A stretch of DNA of 58,386 nt, taken from an uncultured Acidobacteriota bacterium. Lineage in GTDB: Bacteria > Acidobacteriota > Vicinamibacteria > Marinacidobacterales > SMYC01. A program made the position numbers and the translations under genes. The notes beneath the pieces were generated by a model. The model was not told the origin of the DNA, ran no database searches, and was given only the letters and a program-made list of their open reading frames with translations. Every line of letters starts with the position of its first letter. Position 1 is the first letter of the stretch. Below are positions 46,842-55,755 of the stretch, piece after piece. The DNA is taken from assembly GCA_947259165.1 (NCBI GenBank), contig CAMYKY010000040.1, forward strand, positions 1 to 58,386. The letters are read 5' to 3'.

Positions 46842-46870
46842 TTGACATCCACTTATTATTCACCTATCAT
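46842..46870 (+). promoter_or_regulatory. consensus sigma-70 promoter for the HNH gene
   Basis: TTGACA (46842-46847) and TATCAT (46865-46870) are spaced by exactly 17 bp, one of the strongest promoter matches in the window. A start of transcription near 46877 leaves about 35 nt of leader with AAAGGAGAA just before the ATG at 46911. Confidence 0.8.
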
Positions 46871-46910
46871 TGAGTCGTTGTTGACACTTTTCAATCACTA
46901 AAGGAGAACG

Positions 46911-48059
46911 ATGGTGGCGCGCTCGGGTGAACGGTGTTTGTTGACGGAAAAAGACCTGGAGATGGAGCGCGGCTTGAAAGCCATGGAGGTTCACAGCCGC
47001 CTGGTTTTGCTGGCTCGCCTGGAACGCAGGGTCGAATCGGCGCTGTGCTTCTACCTTCAAGAAGTCGAAGAGCGCGGGCTCTACATCGACTACGGTCATG
47101 CCTGTACGGTCGACTATGCCCGCGAGAGTCTGGGCTTCGAGGATCGGAAGACGAGAACGCTGCTTCATCTGGCCCGTCGCTTCAAAGAGCTGCCCAAGAT
47201 GAAAGAATCCTTCAGCCGTGGAGAGATTCCTTACACTAAGGCTCGCGAAGCCGTGAAAGTCGCTACCGCGACCAACGAAGGCGAGTGGATCGACAAATGC
47301 AAGAACCTGAGCAACCGCCAGCTCGAGCAGGCAGTCAAAAAAGAACTGCCGCCTGAGAAATCTCGAACCCTCGTCCTGGTGCTCGACGAAGAGCGCATCG
47401 AGGCGTGGGAGCGAACGCGCGAAGCGATGGAAAAGCTCGCCGGCAAAACGCTCACCGATATCGAAGTCTTCGATCTCACGTGTGCCGAGTCGCTGTGCAC
47501 GCACGATCTCACGCCGCCGCTCGGCGATTCGGAGCAATCGATGAGTGGTTTCGTTGCCGCAGTCGTCGAGCGCGACGGATTCCGGTGTCAGCGGCCCGGC
47601 TGTAGCAATCGCACCGCGCTCACCGGCAGCCATATCGAGTCGCGCGCCCGTGGCGGGTCCGACGAGACCGAAAATATTCTCACGCTGTGCATGGTGTGTC
47701 ACAGTGCGATCGAACGAGGGACGCTGCGCACGACCGGCCGAGCGCCAGACCAGATCACATGGGAAGGACCGTTCGGCGTGATCGAAAGACCGGTCGGGAA
47801 AACGAGTGGGGACGTTGCCGGTAATACCCATCGATACACGGAGGCAGCGGAGAGCAGCGTTCTTGCGTCCGCGGTAAGAGAGACACCGTCAGGTTTCGGT
47901 GAGCCCGTCCATGCCTCACGTGAGTCATCGCTGTCAGTGCCTGCCCTCACGAGAAGAAGCGTGACTCACGTGAGTCATGCCCTGCGTGCGAGCGTACGAG
48001 ACGAAAAAAAGCCTTTGCCGCCGGGGCTGGTCGCTGGAGCTCCGAGACCGCCCATGTAA
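46911..48059 (+). CDS. HNH endonuclease-domain protein
   Basis: A 382-residue protein with an ideal ribosome-binding site (AAAGGAGAACG). Residues about 1-190 are helical and basic and resemble the DUF222-like region often found before HNH domains (LHLARRFKELPKMKESFSRG). The HNH nuclease follows: CQRPGCSNRTALTGSHIES near 225-245, then GGSDETENILTLCMVCH, giving two zinc CxxC/CxxCH pairs plus the catalytic His. The last about 110 residues are disordered and contain two copies of a 14-bp palindromic motif. Its function is a mobile or defence-related nuclease, or a DNA-repair factor; I cannot decide. No adjacent methyltransferase is present. Confidence 0.85.
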   Translation: MVARSGERCLLTEKDLEMERGLKAMEVHSRLVLLARLERRVESALCFYLQEVEERGLYIDYGHACTVDYARESLGFEDRKTRTLLHLARRFKELPKMKESFSRGEIPYTKAREAVKVATATNEGEWIDKCKNLSNRQLEQAVKKELPPEKSRTLVLVLDEERIEAWERTREAMEKLAGKTLTDIEVFDLTCAESLCTHDLTPPLGDSEQSMSGFVAAVVERDGFRCQRPGCSNRTALTGSHIESRARGGSDETENILTLCMVCHSAIERGTLRTTGRAPDQITWEGPFGVIERPVGKTSGDVAGNTHRYTEAAESSVLASAVRETPSGFGEPVHASRESSLSVPALTRRSVTHVSHALRASVRDEKKPLPPGLVAGAPRPPM

Positions 48060-48128
48060 TAGCGGGCTCGTCCGTGTGACGGCGCTCGATCCGGCTGCGG
48101 CGCGCAGATAGAATCATGGGCGCATGGC

Positions 48129-49236
48129 ATGTCCGCGGGAACCAAACTCGGCGTCTACGAAATTCTGGAGCCCATTGGCAAGGGCGGTATGGGTGAGGTC
48201 TATCGCGCCCGAGATACGAAGCTCGGTCGTGACGTCGCGATCAAAGTTCTCCCCGAAGAGTTCGCGCGAGAAGACGCGAGACTCGCGAGATTCGATCGGG
48301 AAGCTAAGGTTCTGGCCTCGCTGAATCATCCCAATATCGCGAGCATCCATGGCTTCGAGGACTCGGGAGACGTTAAGGCGCTCGTTCTCGAGCTGATCGA
48401 CGGGCTGACCCTCGCGCAGCGTATTGAGCGCGGACGGATTCCCGTGAGCGAGGCGATCGCGCTTGCGCGCCAAATCACCGAAGCGCTCGAAGCCGGTCAC
48501 GAGGCGGGAGTGGTCCATCGCGATCTGAAACCGGCCAACATCAAGATCAGAGAAGACGGTACCGTCAAAGTACTCGACTACGGGCTCGCCAAAGCGCTCG
48601 AAGGCGATTCGCCAGGCGTCGCGGACTCGGAGCTTTCACAATCGCCGACGCTCACCCGCCAGGGGACTGAGCTTGGTGTGATCCTTGGTACGGTCGCGTA
48701 CAGAGCCCCGAGCAAGCGAAGGGCAAGTCTTCACGCAAGTTCGAGCGGACATCGCAACGCTGTCCTTGGGCGGTGACGCGCAGCCCGCGACCATCGTCGG
48801 GAGTTCCTTCGAGGAGGACAGCGGTATGTTGTCGCCGAACGATCGCTGGCTCGCCTATGTGTCCAACGAGTCCGGACGCGAGGAAGTCTACGTGCAATCG
48901 TTTCCAGAAATGCGAGACAAATCGCTCGTCTCTGTGGGGGGCGGCCGCGAGCCGATATGGTCCAAGGATGGCTCGGAGCTCTTTTATCGGCAGGGCTCGA
49001 GAATGATGGCGGTGACCGTGTCAGGCGCCGAAGGCTTCGAGGCCGGAGTCCCAAGAGAACTGTTCGATCTCGACTTCTGGCCGGCCCGGCGAAACCGCCC
49101 TGCTCACTATGACGTCCACCCCGACGGAAGATTCGTGATGTTTGAAAGCCAACAGTCCGGGAGCTTCCCCGACGAGATCCTCGTCGTCCTCAATTGGCTT
49201 GAAGAGCTGAAGCGTCGCGTTCCTGTCGACAACTGA
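48129..49236 (+). pseudogene. serine/threonine kinase-TolB fusion, deleted in the middle
   Basis: The first frame (48129-48776) is a Pkn-type kinase: IGKGGMGEVYRARDTKLGRDV, AIKVLPEE, VVHRDLKPANIKI and KVLDYGLAKALE, up to GTVAYRAP of the activation segment. There the frame slips: the expected PEQAKGKS can be read only by shifting one base at about 48710. The second frame (to 49236) holds the TolB-like propeller end: SPNDRWLAYVSNESGREEVYV, GGGREPIWSKDGSELFYR and NWLEELKRRVP. The kinase C-lobe, the membrane helix and most of the propeller are missing, probably several hundred residues. The product cannot be a working kinase. Compare the same tail at 2974-3219. Confidence 0.82.
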
Positions 49237-49365
49237 TGGCGCTCTCCTATGCCGTCTATTAGTGCGAACCGCGAATTTCGAGTCAGGGGAGCAAAACGTT
49301 GATCAATGGACGAACGCTCTAGGTAAGTGAGGGCAACGCCCGCGTTTCCTGCATTCAAAGCAGCG

Positions 49366-49941
49366 TCAGGCCTGATCTTCGGCGGGGAACAGTTCGCTGA
49401 CGTCGATCACGATATCGGCCCAAGCTTCCGGCGTGATGCGCTCGCCCGGCTGGGACGTGGTGCGGTCTCGATAGGCGCCCTCGTGGGGCGAGCGAAATAC
49501 CACGAGCTCCCGATCGACGAGGTTCACAACCCAATACTCCGGAACGCCCGCCTCCGCGTAAAGCCGAGCTTTCGCGCTCAGGTCGTAGGCCAGCGACGAT
49601 TCTGAAACTTCGACGACCAGGAGGGGCTCGGATTGACCGTAGTCTTCCAGAACCGGGCTCGAGGTCGCCACGATATCCGGCTCGGGTTCCGAGTCCAGGC
49701 CGACAAGCTTCAGCGGTGCCTCCGAGTACACCCCCGCCCGCTCGGCAAGCGCCGTCGTCAGACGCTTGAACACCTTCGTGGCCGCGACGACGTGAGCATA
49801 GTTTTTTGGACTCATCCGTCGCACCACGCCGCGGATGAGCTCCACGCGTTCGTTCGGCTTGAAGATCCCGGAATCCGCCATCCGGTGGTACTCGTCCACC
49901 GTGAAGCGACGCTGATCGATAGCTTCTGCGGCTCTCGCCAT
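49366..49941 (-). CDS. Uma2-family endonuclease (PD-(D/E)XK fold)
   Basis: An intact 191-residue protein. It begins RRFTVDEYHRMADSGIFKPN and carries the acidic active-site pieces of the Uma2 fold: EPDIVATSSP, LLVVEVSESSLAYDLSAKA (Glu and Asp/Lys positions) and GVPEYWVVNL. Uma2 proteins are predicted nucleases found in many copies in Cyanobacteria, Acidobacteriota and Planctomycetes; roles are unproven. Its upstream sequence (CATTCTACCTCCACG, about 49945-49960) matches that of the pseudogene at 46375-46685, showing that the two arose by duplication of a unit larger than the gene. Confidence 0.88.
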   Translation of the reverse strand: MARAAEAIDQRRFTVDEYHRMADSGIFKPNERVELIRGVVRRMSPKNYAHVVAATKVFKRLTTALAERAGVYSEAPLKLVGLDSEPEPDIVATSSPVLEDYGQSEPLLVVEVSESSLAYDLSAKARLYAEAGVPEYWVVNLVDRELVVFRSPHEGAYRDRTTSQPGERITPEAWADIVIDVSELFPAEDQA

Positions 49942-50214
49942 ACGTTCATTCTACCTCCACGCCTATAGGAGACGAAAAACGGAGCCGAGAACCTCCCTCG
50001 CCTCAGTGTTTTTCTAGAAGCGGGGATTCACACGCACGGCCACTCGCGACCTTGCCCGGGCTAGCTTCTTTTAGACGCACTCGTATGACGGGCTGCAAAT
50101 CTAGGAAGGGCCCGGTCGCAGTGGCTACACACCCTCGAGTAGAACGCTGCGTGGCGCGCCTACGCGATGTCTGCTAATGTTGTCTCGTCGATTTCGAGGC
50201 GCTGGGAGGAATCG
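49942..50214. other. intergenic region with no recognisable gene
   Basis: A 273-bp gap between divergent Uma2 and DUF1326 genes. The proximal 60 bp are shared with the sequence upstream of the Uma2 pseudogene. I see no RNA gene or strong promoter. The ribosome-binding site GGGAGGA for the DUF1326 gene lies at its right edge. Confidence 0.4.
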
Positions 50215-50862
50215 ATGCTCGAAGGACGACGAAACTGGACGCGGGTGCTCGTGAGTGTGGCTCTGGCATGCGTTGTTGCCGTGACCGGAGCGTCATCGGT
50301 CGTGCAGGACGCCGACTGGCACGTCACCGCCGACGTAGCCGAAAGCTGTAGCTGCGATGTTTCGTGCCCGTGCAACTTTGGATCATCGCCGACGCATGAC
50401 TACTGTCACGGCAACCGTCTGTACCAGATCACCAAAGGACACCACGGTGACACCGATGTCAGCGGGCTCGAGATGATCATCACGTTCTCCATGGGCGAGT
50501 GGTCCAAGTTCTACGTGAGCGACAAAGCGACGGACGCGCAGATGGAAGCGCTCGAGCGACTCACGCCGCACTTTCTCGGAGGCTTCCAACGCGCCGGCAT
50601 CCTGTCGACGGAAAGAGCGCCGCTCACGGTCGAGCGTACCGACGACAAACTGAAATTCAGCGTCCCTGAATCGTCGGTGGAGATGGACGTGATGAAGGGG
50701 TTCGGCGGCAAGCCGGTCATGGTTTCGAATTTACCGTCCGCCACGTTCCAGCACTACACGCAGTACAAATCCGTGGACCACCGTCACTCGAGCAGCAAGA
50801 TGGAGTTTCAATACTCGGGGACCACTGGGTTTGCATCGAAGCTGGACGTCGGCAGTCAGTAG
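50215..50862 (+). CDS. DUF1326-domain exported protein
   Basis: I set the start at ATG 50215, 5 bp after GGGAGGA, giving 215 residues and an export signal (VLVSVALACVVAVTGASS, residues 8-25). The DUF1326 hallmark follows: DWHVTADVAESCSCDVSCPCNFG with the CSCDxSCPC cysteine cluster near residues 45-55, plus YCHGN. The four cysteines suggest metal binding, probably copper or iron, but this is inference. The gene is convergent with the RIC repair gene, which is also a metal-handling protein. Confidence 0.85.
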   Translation: MLEGRRNWTRVLVSVALACVVAVTGASSVVQDADWHVTADVAESCSCDVSCPCNFGSSPTHDYCHGNRLYQITKGHHGDTDVSGLEMIITFSMGEWSKFYVSDKATDAQMEALERLTPHFLGGFQRAGILSTERAPLTVERTDDKLKFSVPESSVEMDVMKGFGGKPVMVSNLPSATFQHYTQYKSVDHRHSSSKMEFQYSGTTGFASKLDVGSQ

Positions 50863-50892
50863 TTCTCGTTCCGAGGAACCACTGAACGATAG

Positions 50893-51561
50893 TCACGACG
50901 AAAGCGCGCGCGGGAACAGCACGTTGTTCTCGATGTGAATGTGCTGGTGAAGCGATTCCTCGAGCGCGTTCAGGCCGTGCCATAGCGCGCGCCACGTGTT
51001 GCACGCCTCCTCGGGAACCGTGTAGTCGTTGGTGAGCTCGCGCAATCGACGAAGCGCCTTGCCGGCGTCTTCGTGCTCGTGCTCCATCACCGAGATAGGC
51101 CCGTCCGCCATGGCTCCTTGCCCGCTTTGGATCATGGGAAAGAGAATCTGCTCTTCCTTGGCCATGTGTTCTTCGAGCTCGGACTTGAGCGCGCCGTAAA
51201 CCGAGACGAGCTCGGGCAACATCTCGGGAGCTTTGTCGCGGTGGACTTGAAGCACCTTTTCCGCCATCGCCATCAAACGGGGCAGCTCTTCGTCGAGCGG
51301 GCGGTGGTAGGTCTCGAGAAGGTGCGTGATGACGTCGCCGAGTGGGGCCTCGTCCCAGCGCTGCTCGGCGGTCGTCGCGCCATCGAGCTCTTTTTGAATC
51401 TCTGCGAGTACGACTTTGGCGTCGAGACCTTTCTTTTCGCACACAGCCGTCAATGCGATACCGCCGCCACAGCAGTAGTCGATGCCGTGGCGTGCGAAAA
51501 CACGTGTTGCGAGCGGATGCTCTGTGGCGAGATCGCCAACGCTTGTGTCACTTCTCAACAT
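50893..51561 (-). CDS. ric: iron-sulfur cluster repair di-iron protein (RIC/YtfE/ScdA)
   Basis: I choose ATG 51561, preceded by AAGGAG, giving 222 residues. The N-terminal ScdA domain shows TSVGDLATEHPLATRVFARH then GIDYCCGGG (the conserved CC pair), and the C-terminal hemerythrin-like bundle carries the di-iron ligands in THLLETYHRPL, LEEHMAKEEQILFPM, VMEHEHEDAG and LHQHIHIENNVLFP. It repairs iron-sulfur clusters damaged by nitric oxide or oxidative stress. Upstream is about 970 bp without genes, where an NsrR or FNR-type operator might be sought; I see none with certainty. Confidence 0.95.
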   Translation of the reverse strand: MLRSDTSVGDLATEHPLATRVFARHGIDYCCGGGIALTAVCEKKGLDAKVVLAEIQKELDGATTAEQRWDEAPLGDVITHLLETYHRPLDEELPRLMAMAEKVLQVHRDKAPEMLPELVSVYGALKSELEEHMAKEEQILFPMIQSGQGAMADGPISVMEHEHEDAGKALRRLRELTNDYTVPEEACNTWRALWHGLNALEESLHQHIHIENNVLFPRALSS

Positions 51562-52535
51562 GATGGGTTCTCCTTTTCTTTGTCCTGGGCTCGAGCAGTA
51601 ACGCGAGCGCCGAGAATACACGCTCTGGCTCGATGGCGCGAGTCTTTCTCGAAGATCGATGAATGCCAGGCATTCCGATCAGCGTGTGGATCGTTCCTGT
51701 CACCGGAACGAGAATAATTTCAGGCTCGATGTCATTACTACGCCCTCTCTTGCCTCGAAGAGAAGATCGAAACAATTTCTCTCCGACTGGGAGTCAAGCA
51801 AGAGATTCTCGATGCCGGTGAGTGCATGACTTGGCGACCGGATAGTTCCGGTTCGAGACATTTCGCGGTCGTATGTCGTTGCAGATGTGTCTAGCAGTGT
51901 GGCGCACTGCCAATGTGCATCTCTTCTGTGACACGGACGCGGTCTACAGCGATGACGAAAGCTTGGGGCCCGCTTTCATCGCGGCAGGGCGGACTTTCTT
52001 GAGCCGCGTTGATCGAGCTTCGGTTCGACGTCCGCTGGAAGCTCGAAGCAACGCGACTGTCACGTTGCGTCCCAGTTTCAAGCTTTAGCTCGGGAGAGCG
52101 TCTGGCGTCGTCGGACACCCGTGAGGCCGAACTATCGATTCAAGCTCGGCGACGTGTCCGGCGCCGGGCATCGCCCCGCCATGTCATCGCCTGGGCGGTC
52201 GACGACACCGTGGACGTCTACATCGCGCTGCGAAGAAGCTCGAGAGGGTCGGTCTAATTCGGATACATCGGACCGGTCTCGGCAAGAAAATCGAGATCGA
52301 GATCGTCGAGGGAGATCGGCGGGTCAGGTTGTTGAAACAGAACAAGCACCGGCAGAAACACCGTGAGGGAATGAGTAGGCCGACAACCCCCTCATTTCCC
52401 CCTCGATTACCCCTCGTTTCTGGGGATTCACCGCTCAGCGGCAAAACGTAAGATCCAATTAGACCGGGGCCGAAGCCGAGCTTTGTAACTAGCTTAGGGC
52501 AACTCGGCATCCGTGGAATAAGGGAGTTCATAGCA
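51562..52535. other. long non-coding region, possibly decayed
   Basis: No open frame here has a convincing start, ribosome-binding site or known domain. Several short frames exist (for example one from 51873 reading CLAVWRTANVHLFCDTDAV) without family resemblance. A frame from about 52235 reads LERVGLIRIHRTGLGKK, then IEIEIVEGDRRVRLL, and could be the tail of a lost gene. Near 51882-51903 is a small stem (GCAGTG/CACTGC). I cannot assign a function. Confidence 0.4.
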
Positions 52536-53498
52536 ATGCTGAAGCGGTTTCTCTTCTTGATGGTTCCTCTCGCCGCGGCTCTGACCCTGGCATCGAGTCC
52601 GGCCCACGCCCAGTTCCTGGGGCACAACTTTCACGGAGATTTTGGTCTTCAGTCGGGGAGCCAGCCGCCCCCGGGCTTCAACCTCTCGATCATGTACCTG
52701 CGCTACAGCGCCGACGTTCTCCGGGACAAGAACGGAAACGAGATCCGGCCCGACGTGCCCGGCACCATCGCTACGAACGGCATCGCACCCGGCATCTACT
52801 ACGTGACGGAGAAGAAGATCTTCGGGGCGAACTACGGCTTGATGGTCTTTCCGGCGTTCACCGACAACAAGCTCGAAGTGCCCGTTTTGAGCGTCGACCA
52901 GGAACAAAGCTTCGGCCTGACTGACCTGTACATCCAACCCCTCAACTTGGGCTGGCACCGCGAGCGGGCGGACTTCATCGCAGGCTTCGGGCTCTACGCT
53001 CCCACCGGACGCTACGACGTCGCGGCCAACGACAACCGCGGCCTGGGGATGTGGAGCTTCGAATTCTTCGGCGGAACCACGCTCTTCTTCGACGAAGCGA
53101 AGAGCTGGAGCTTTGCCACGACCGCGTTCTACGAGACCCACACGGATAAGAAGGACACGGACATCAGGGTCGGTGACCTCCTGACCCTCGAGGGCGGCTT
53201 CGGCAAGTCTTTCCTGGAAGGCGCCCTGAGCGTCGGTGTTGCCTATTACGCGCAGTTGAAGGTCACCGATGACGACGTGGGTCGGGACCTCGAGATGCTG
53301 CTCGACGGACGGCAGCTGGGAAAGAATCGCGTGTACGGCTTCGGGCCGGAGGTAACGGTTCCCATCGCCACCAAGAGCAAGTTGATAGCCCTCATCAATG
53401 CTCGGTATTTCTGGGAGACTGGAGCGCGCACGACGCTCGAGGGGCAGACGTTCACGCTCACCGCCACCTTCCCGATCCCGAGCGTTGCTCTGCAGTAG
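52536..53498 (+). CDS. outer-membrane protein, MetA-pathway (SphA-like) transporter family
   Basis: A 320-residue exported barrel with a signal peptide (LAAALTLASSPAHAQ, residues 12-26) and AGGGAG-like ribosome site. It matches the Phenol_MetA_deg family: GLTDLYIQPLNLGWHRERADFIAGFGLYAPTGRYD (short key parts FGLTDLYIQPLNLGW and GLYAPTGRYD) and FGPEVTVPIA near the end. This family is believed to move hydrophobic molecules across the outer membrane. It is followed 25 bp later by a porin and then another member of the same family, forming a three-barrel operon. Confidence 0.85.
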   Translation: MLKRFLFLMVPLAAALTLASSPAHAQFLGHNFHGDFGLQSGSQPPPGFNLSIMYLRYSADVLRDKNGNEIRPDVPGTIATNGIAPGIYYVTEKKIFGANYGLMVFPAFTDNKLEVPVLSVDQEQSFGLTDLYIQPLNLGWHRERADFIAGFGLYAPTGRYDVAANDNRGLGMWSFEFFGGTTLFFDEAKSWSFATTAFYETHTDKKDTDIRVGDLLTLEGGFGKSFLEGALSVGVAYYAQLKVTDDDVGRDLEMLLDGRQLGKNRVYGFGPEVTVPIATKSKLIALINARYFWETGARTTLEGQTFTLTATFPIPSVALQ

Positions 53499-53523
53499 GC
53501 GTCGCCGCAAAGTCGGAGGTTTC

Positions 53524-54729
53524 ATGCCGGGAACCAACAGCATTCACGCACGGCTGTTGATGCTGGCGGCGTGCCTGATGTTCTCGGGCGCGCCGGTATG
53601 GGCCCAAACGGACTCCACCTCTGAAGACAACAAGCCGCTCCAGTGGGACAACGGGCTTTGGTACCGCGGACCGAACCTTCAGCTCAAGGTCGGGGGCCAG
53701 GCTCAGCTCGACACCGCCGGCTTCGTGGGCGACCAGGACGAGTTCGCGTTCGACAACGGTGTCGAATGGAGACGGGCTCAGCTCTACACGAACATCCAGC
53801 TCAAGGAGCGCATCAGCTTCAAATTCCAGTGGGGATTTCAGGGGCAACCGCCGCGGCTCAAAGACGCCTGGATGCAGATCAGTTTCCCCCGACTCGGCGT
53901 GTACATGAGGGGCGGGCGATTCTCCTCCACCTTCGGGCTCGAAAAGGAAACCAGCTCGAACGATCTGATGTTCCTGGAAGAAAGCCTGGTGTCCACGTTT
54001 GTCCCCCGTCAGGAAACGGGGGTTCTCATCCACAGCGTTTCGAACCGACGACGATGGGACATCGGATTCTCTAGCGGCGCGAGCGAGCTCGAGTGCCTCC
54101 TGTGCGACGTTCTGGGGGTAACGGGTCGATACAGCACAGGACTGCAGCTCGGACGCAAAGACCGGCTGCTCCACGTCGGCGGCGACTTCTCGCGACGCTG
54201 GCTCGGCGAGAACGAGAGCGCGCGCCTGCGCGCGCGACCCGAATCCCACCTCGCGCCCTATCTCATCGATACCGGCGAGATCGCGGCGGATCGGACCGAC
54301 ACCGCACTCCTCGAAACAGCGTTCGTTGACGGCCCGTATTCGATCCAGAGTGAGACCGGCTGGACCCGAGTGAAGACACCCTCCGGAGATCGCATGGGCT
54401 TTTTCGCGTTCTATGTGTATGGGAGCTACACGTTGACGGGTGAGACGCGTCCTTACAACGAGACCCGAGGCATCTTCGACAGCGTTCGGCCGAAACGGGA
54501 GTTTCGCGACGGCGCCGGGGGTACAGGCGCCGTCATCGTCGCCGCGCGCTATTCTTACATCGACCTCGACGACAAGGGCCTCGATGGCGGGACGTTGGGC
54601 GACCTCTCTTTCGCCCTCAACTGGTACCCGACACAGCATGCGCGCGCCATGTTCAATCTGATCCGCGCCAAGCGAGAGGCTCTCGACGCGGTGTGGATCT
54701 TCCAGGCCCGCCTCCAACTGGCATATTGA
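53524..54729 (+). CDS. OprP/OprO-like porin
   Basis: I choose ATG 53524, preceded by CGGAGGT, giving 401 residues; an in-frame longer start overlaps the previous gene. A signal peptide (MLAACLMFSGAPVWAQ) and alternating strands (LQLKVGGQAQLDTAGFVGD, RISFKFQWGFQGQPP) place it in the phosphate-selective porin O/P family. It ends LQLAY, tyrosine instead of the usual phenylalanine. Anion selectivity is suggested for the family, not shown here. It is the middle gene of the three-barrel run. Confidence 0.82.
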   Translation: MPGTNSIHARLLMLAACLMFSGAPVWAQTDSTSEDNKPLQWDNGLWYRGPNLQLKVGGQAQLDTAGFVGDQDEFAFDNGVEWRRAQLYTNIQLKERISFKFQWGFQGQPPRLKDAWMQISFPRLGVYMRGGRFSSTFGLEKETSSNDLMFLEESLVSTFVPRQETGVLIHSVSNRRRWDIGFSSGASELECLLCDVLGVTGRYSTGLQLGRKDRLLHVGGDFSRRWLGENESARLRARPESHLAPYLIDTGEIAADRTDTALLETAFVDGPYSIQSETGWTRVKTPSGDRMGFFAFYVYGSYTLTGETRPYNETRGIFDSVRPKREFRDGAGGTGAVIVAARYSYIDLDDKGLDGGTLGDLSFALNWYPTQHARAMFNLIRAKREALDAVWIFQARLQLAY

Positions 54730-54734
54730 ATCCG

Positions 54735-55664
54735 ATGCGAACGCAAGGTATCCGGTGGACAACCGTAGTTGCCACGACCGTGGTCATGACGTTCCACATC
54801 TGCGTCCCGAACGCGTGGGCGCAAGAGCTCGCACCGCGCGCCTACTGGCCGAGTCCAAACGGCACCAACGTTTTCGTTGCGGGCTACCAATACACGGCTG
54901 GTGACATCGTGACCGACCCGTCACTGCCGCTGACGGGCGTCGATTCCAAAATCCACTACGCGCTGCTGACCTACCAGCGTACGCTGAACCTCTTTGCGAG
55001 AACCGCGATCGTTCAAGTCAACCTGCCCTACACCTCGGGATTGACCCAGGGTTTCGTGGAGGGTGAATTCCGCACGCGCGAGATCGCAACGATGGCCGAT
55101 CTGCGGGTCCGTCTCGCGGTCAATCTGAGGGGAGCACCGACGTTGGACGGGAAGGGGTTTCAAGAATTGCGCGCCAACCCGCGAACGATCGTCGGTGCCA
55201 GCATCCTCGTGCAGCCTCCGACCGGCGGCTACGAGCCGGACAAGCTCATCAACGCCGGCACCAACCGATGGGCGATAAAGCCGGCCGTCGGTGTGATCTG
55301 GCCGATACGGCCCACGTGGCTCTTGGAGCTCGAGCTCGGCACTTGGCTCTTCACCGAGAATGACGAGTTCCTCGGCACGACACGGGAGCAAGCCCCGATC
55401 GTTTCGGGGGAATTCCATCTCGTAAAACGCATCCGTCCGGGTTTCTGGGCATCGCTCGATGCGAACTTATACGGCGGGGGCCGTACGACCGTTGGCGGCG
55501 TGGTGCGCAGCGACCTGCTGCGAAACTCGAGGATCGGCGCGACCGTTCTCTTCCCTTTCAAGTTACAACACGCGGTGCGCTTCTCTTACAGCGCCGGAGT
55601 CGTTACCCAATCCGGCGGTGATTTCCAGAGCGTCAGCGCGAGTTACATATTTGCTTGGCGATGA
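54735..55664 (+). CDS. outer-membrane protein, MetA-pathway-like family
   Basis: I choose ATG 54735, 5 bp after the porin stop, giving 309 residues; the longer frame overlaps the porin. It has a signal peptide (residues 1-28, ending PNAWAQ), APRAYWPSPNGTNVFVAGY typical of the family start, and barrel strands through SVSASYIFAWR. It is related at family level to the gene at 52536 but not close to it, so it is not a recent duplicate. It ends the operon. No inner-membrane pump or enzyme is nearby, so the cargo is unknown. Confidence 0.82.
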   Translation: MRTQGIRWTTVVATTVVMTFHICVPNAWAQELAPRAYWPSPNGTNVFVAGYQYTAGDIVTDPSLPLTGVDSKIHYALLTYQRTLNLFARTAIVQVNLPYTSGLTQGFVEGEFRTREIATMADLRVRLAVNLRGAPTLDGKGFQELRANPRTIVGASILVQPPTGGYEPDKLINAGTNRWAIKPAVGVIWPIRPTWLLELELGTWLFTENDEFLGTTREQAPIVSGEFHLVKRIRPGFWASLDANLYGGGRTTVGGVVRSDLLRNSRIGATVLFPFKLQHAVRFSYSAGVVTQSGGDFQSVSASYIFAWR

Positions 55665-55755
55665 CAATGGGTCAGCTGGGCGAGGAGAAGACGTAAGGTG
55701 AGACCCTTGTTCGCGCCCCGCTCCTCGAGAAGCTGGCACGAGCCGTTTTCAACGC

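Noticed and set aside
53458..54762. Minus-strand frame of 434 codons over the porin
   Set aside because: It is a shadow of the OprP-like porin and lacks any family pattern.
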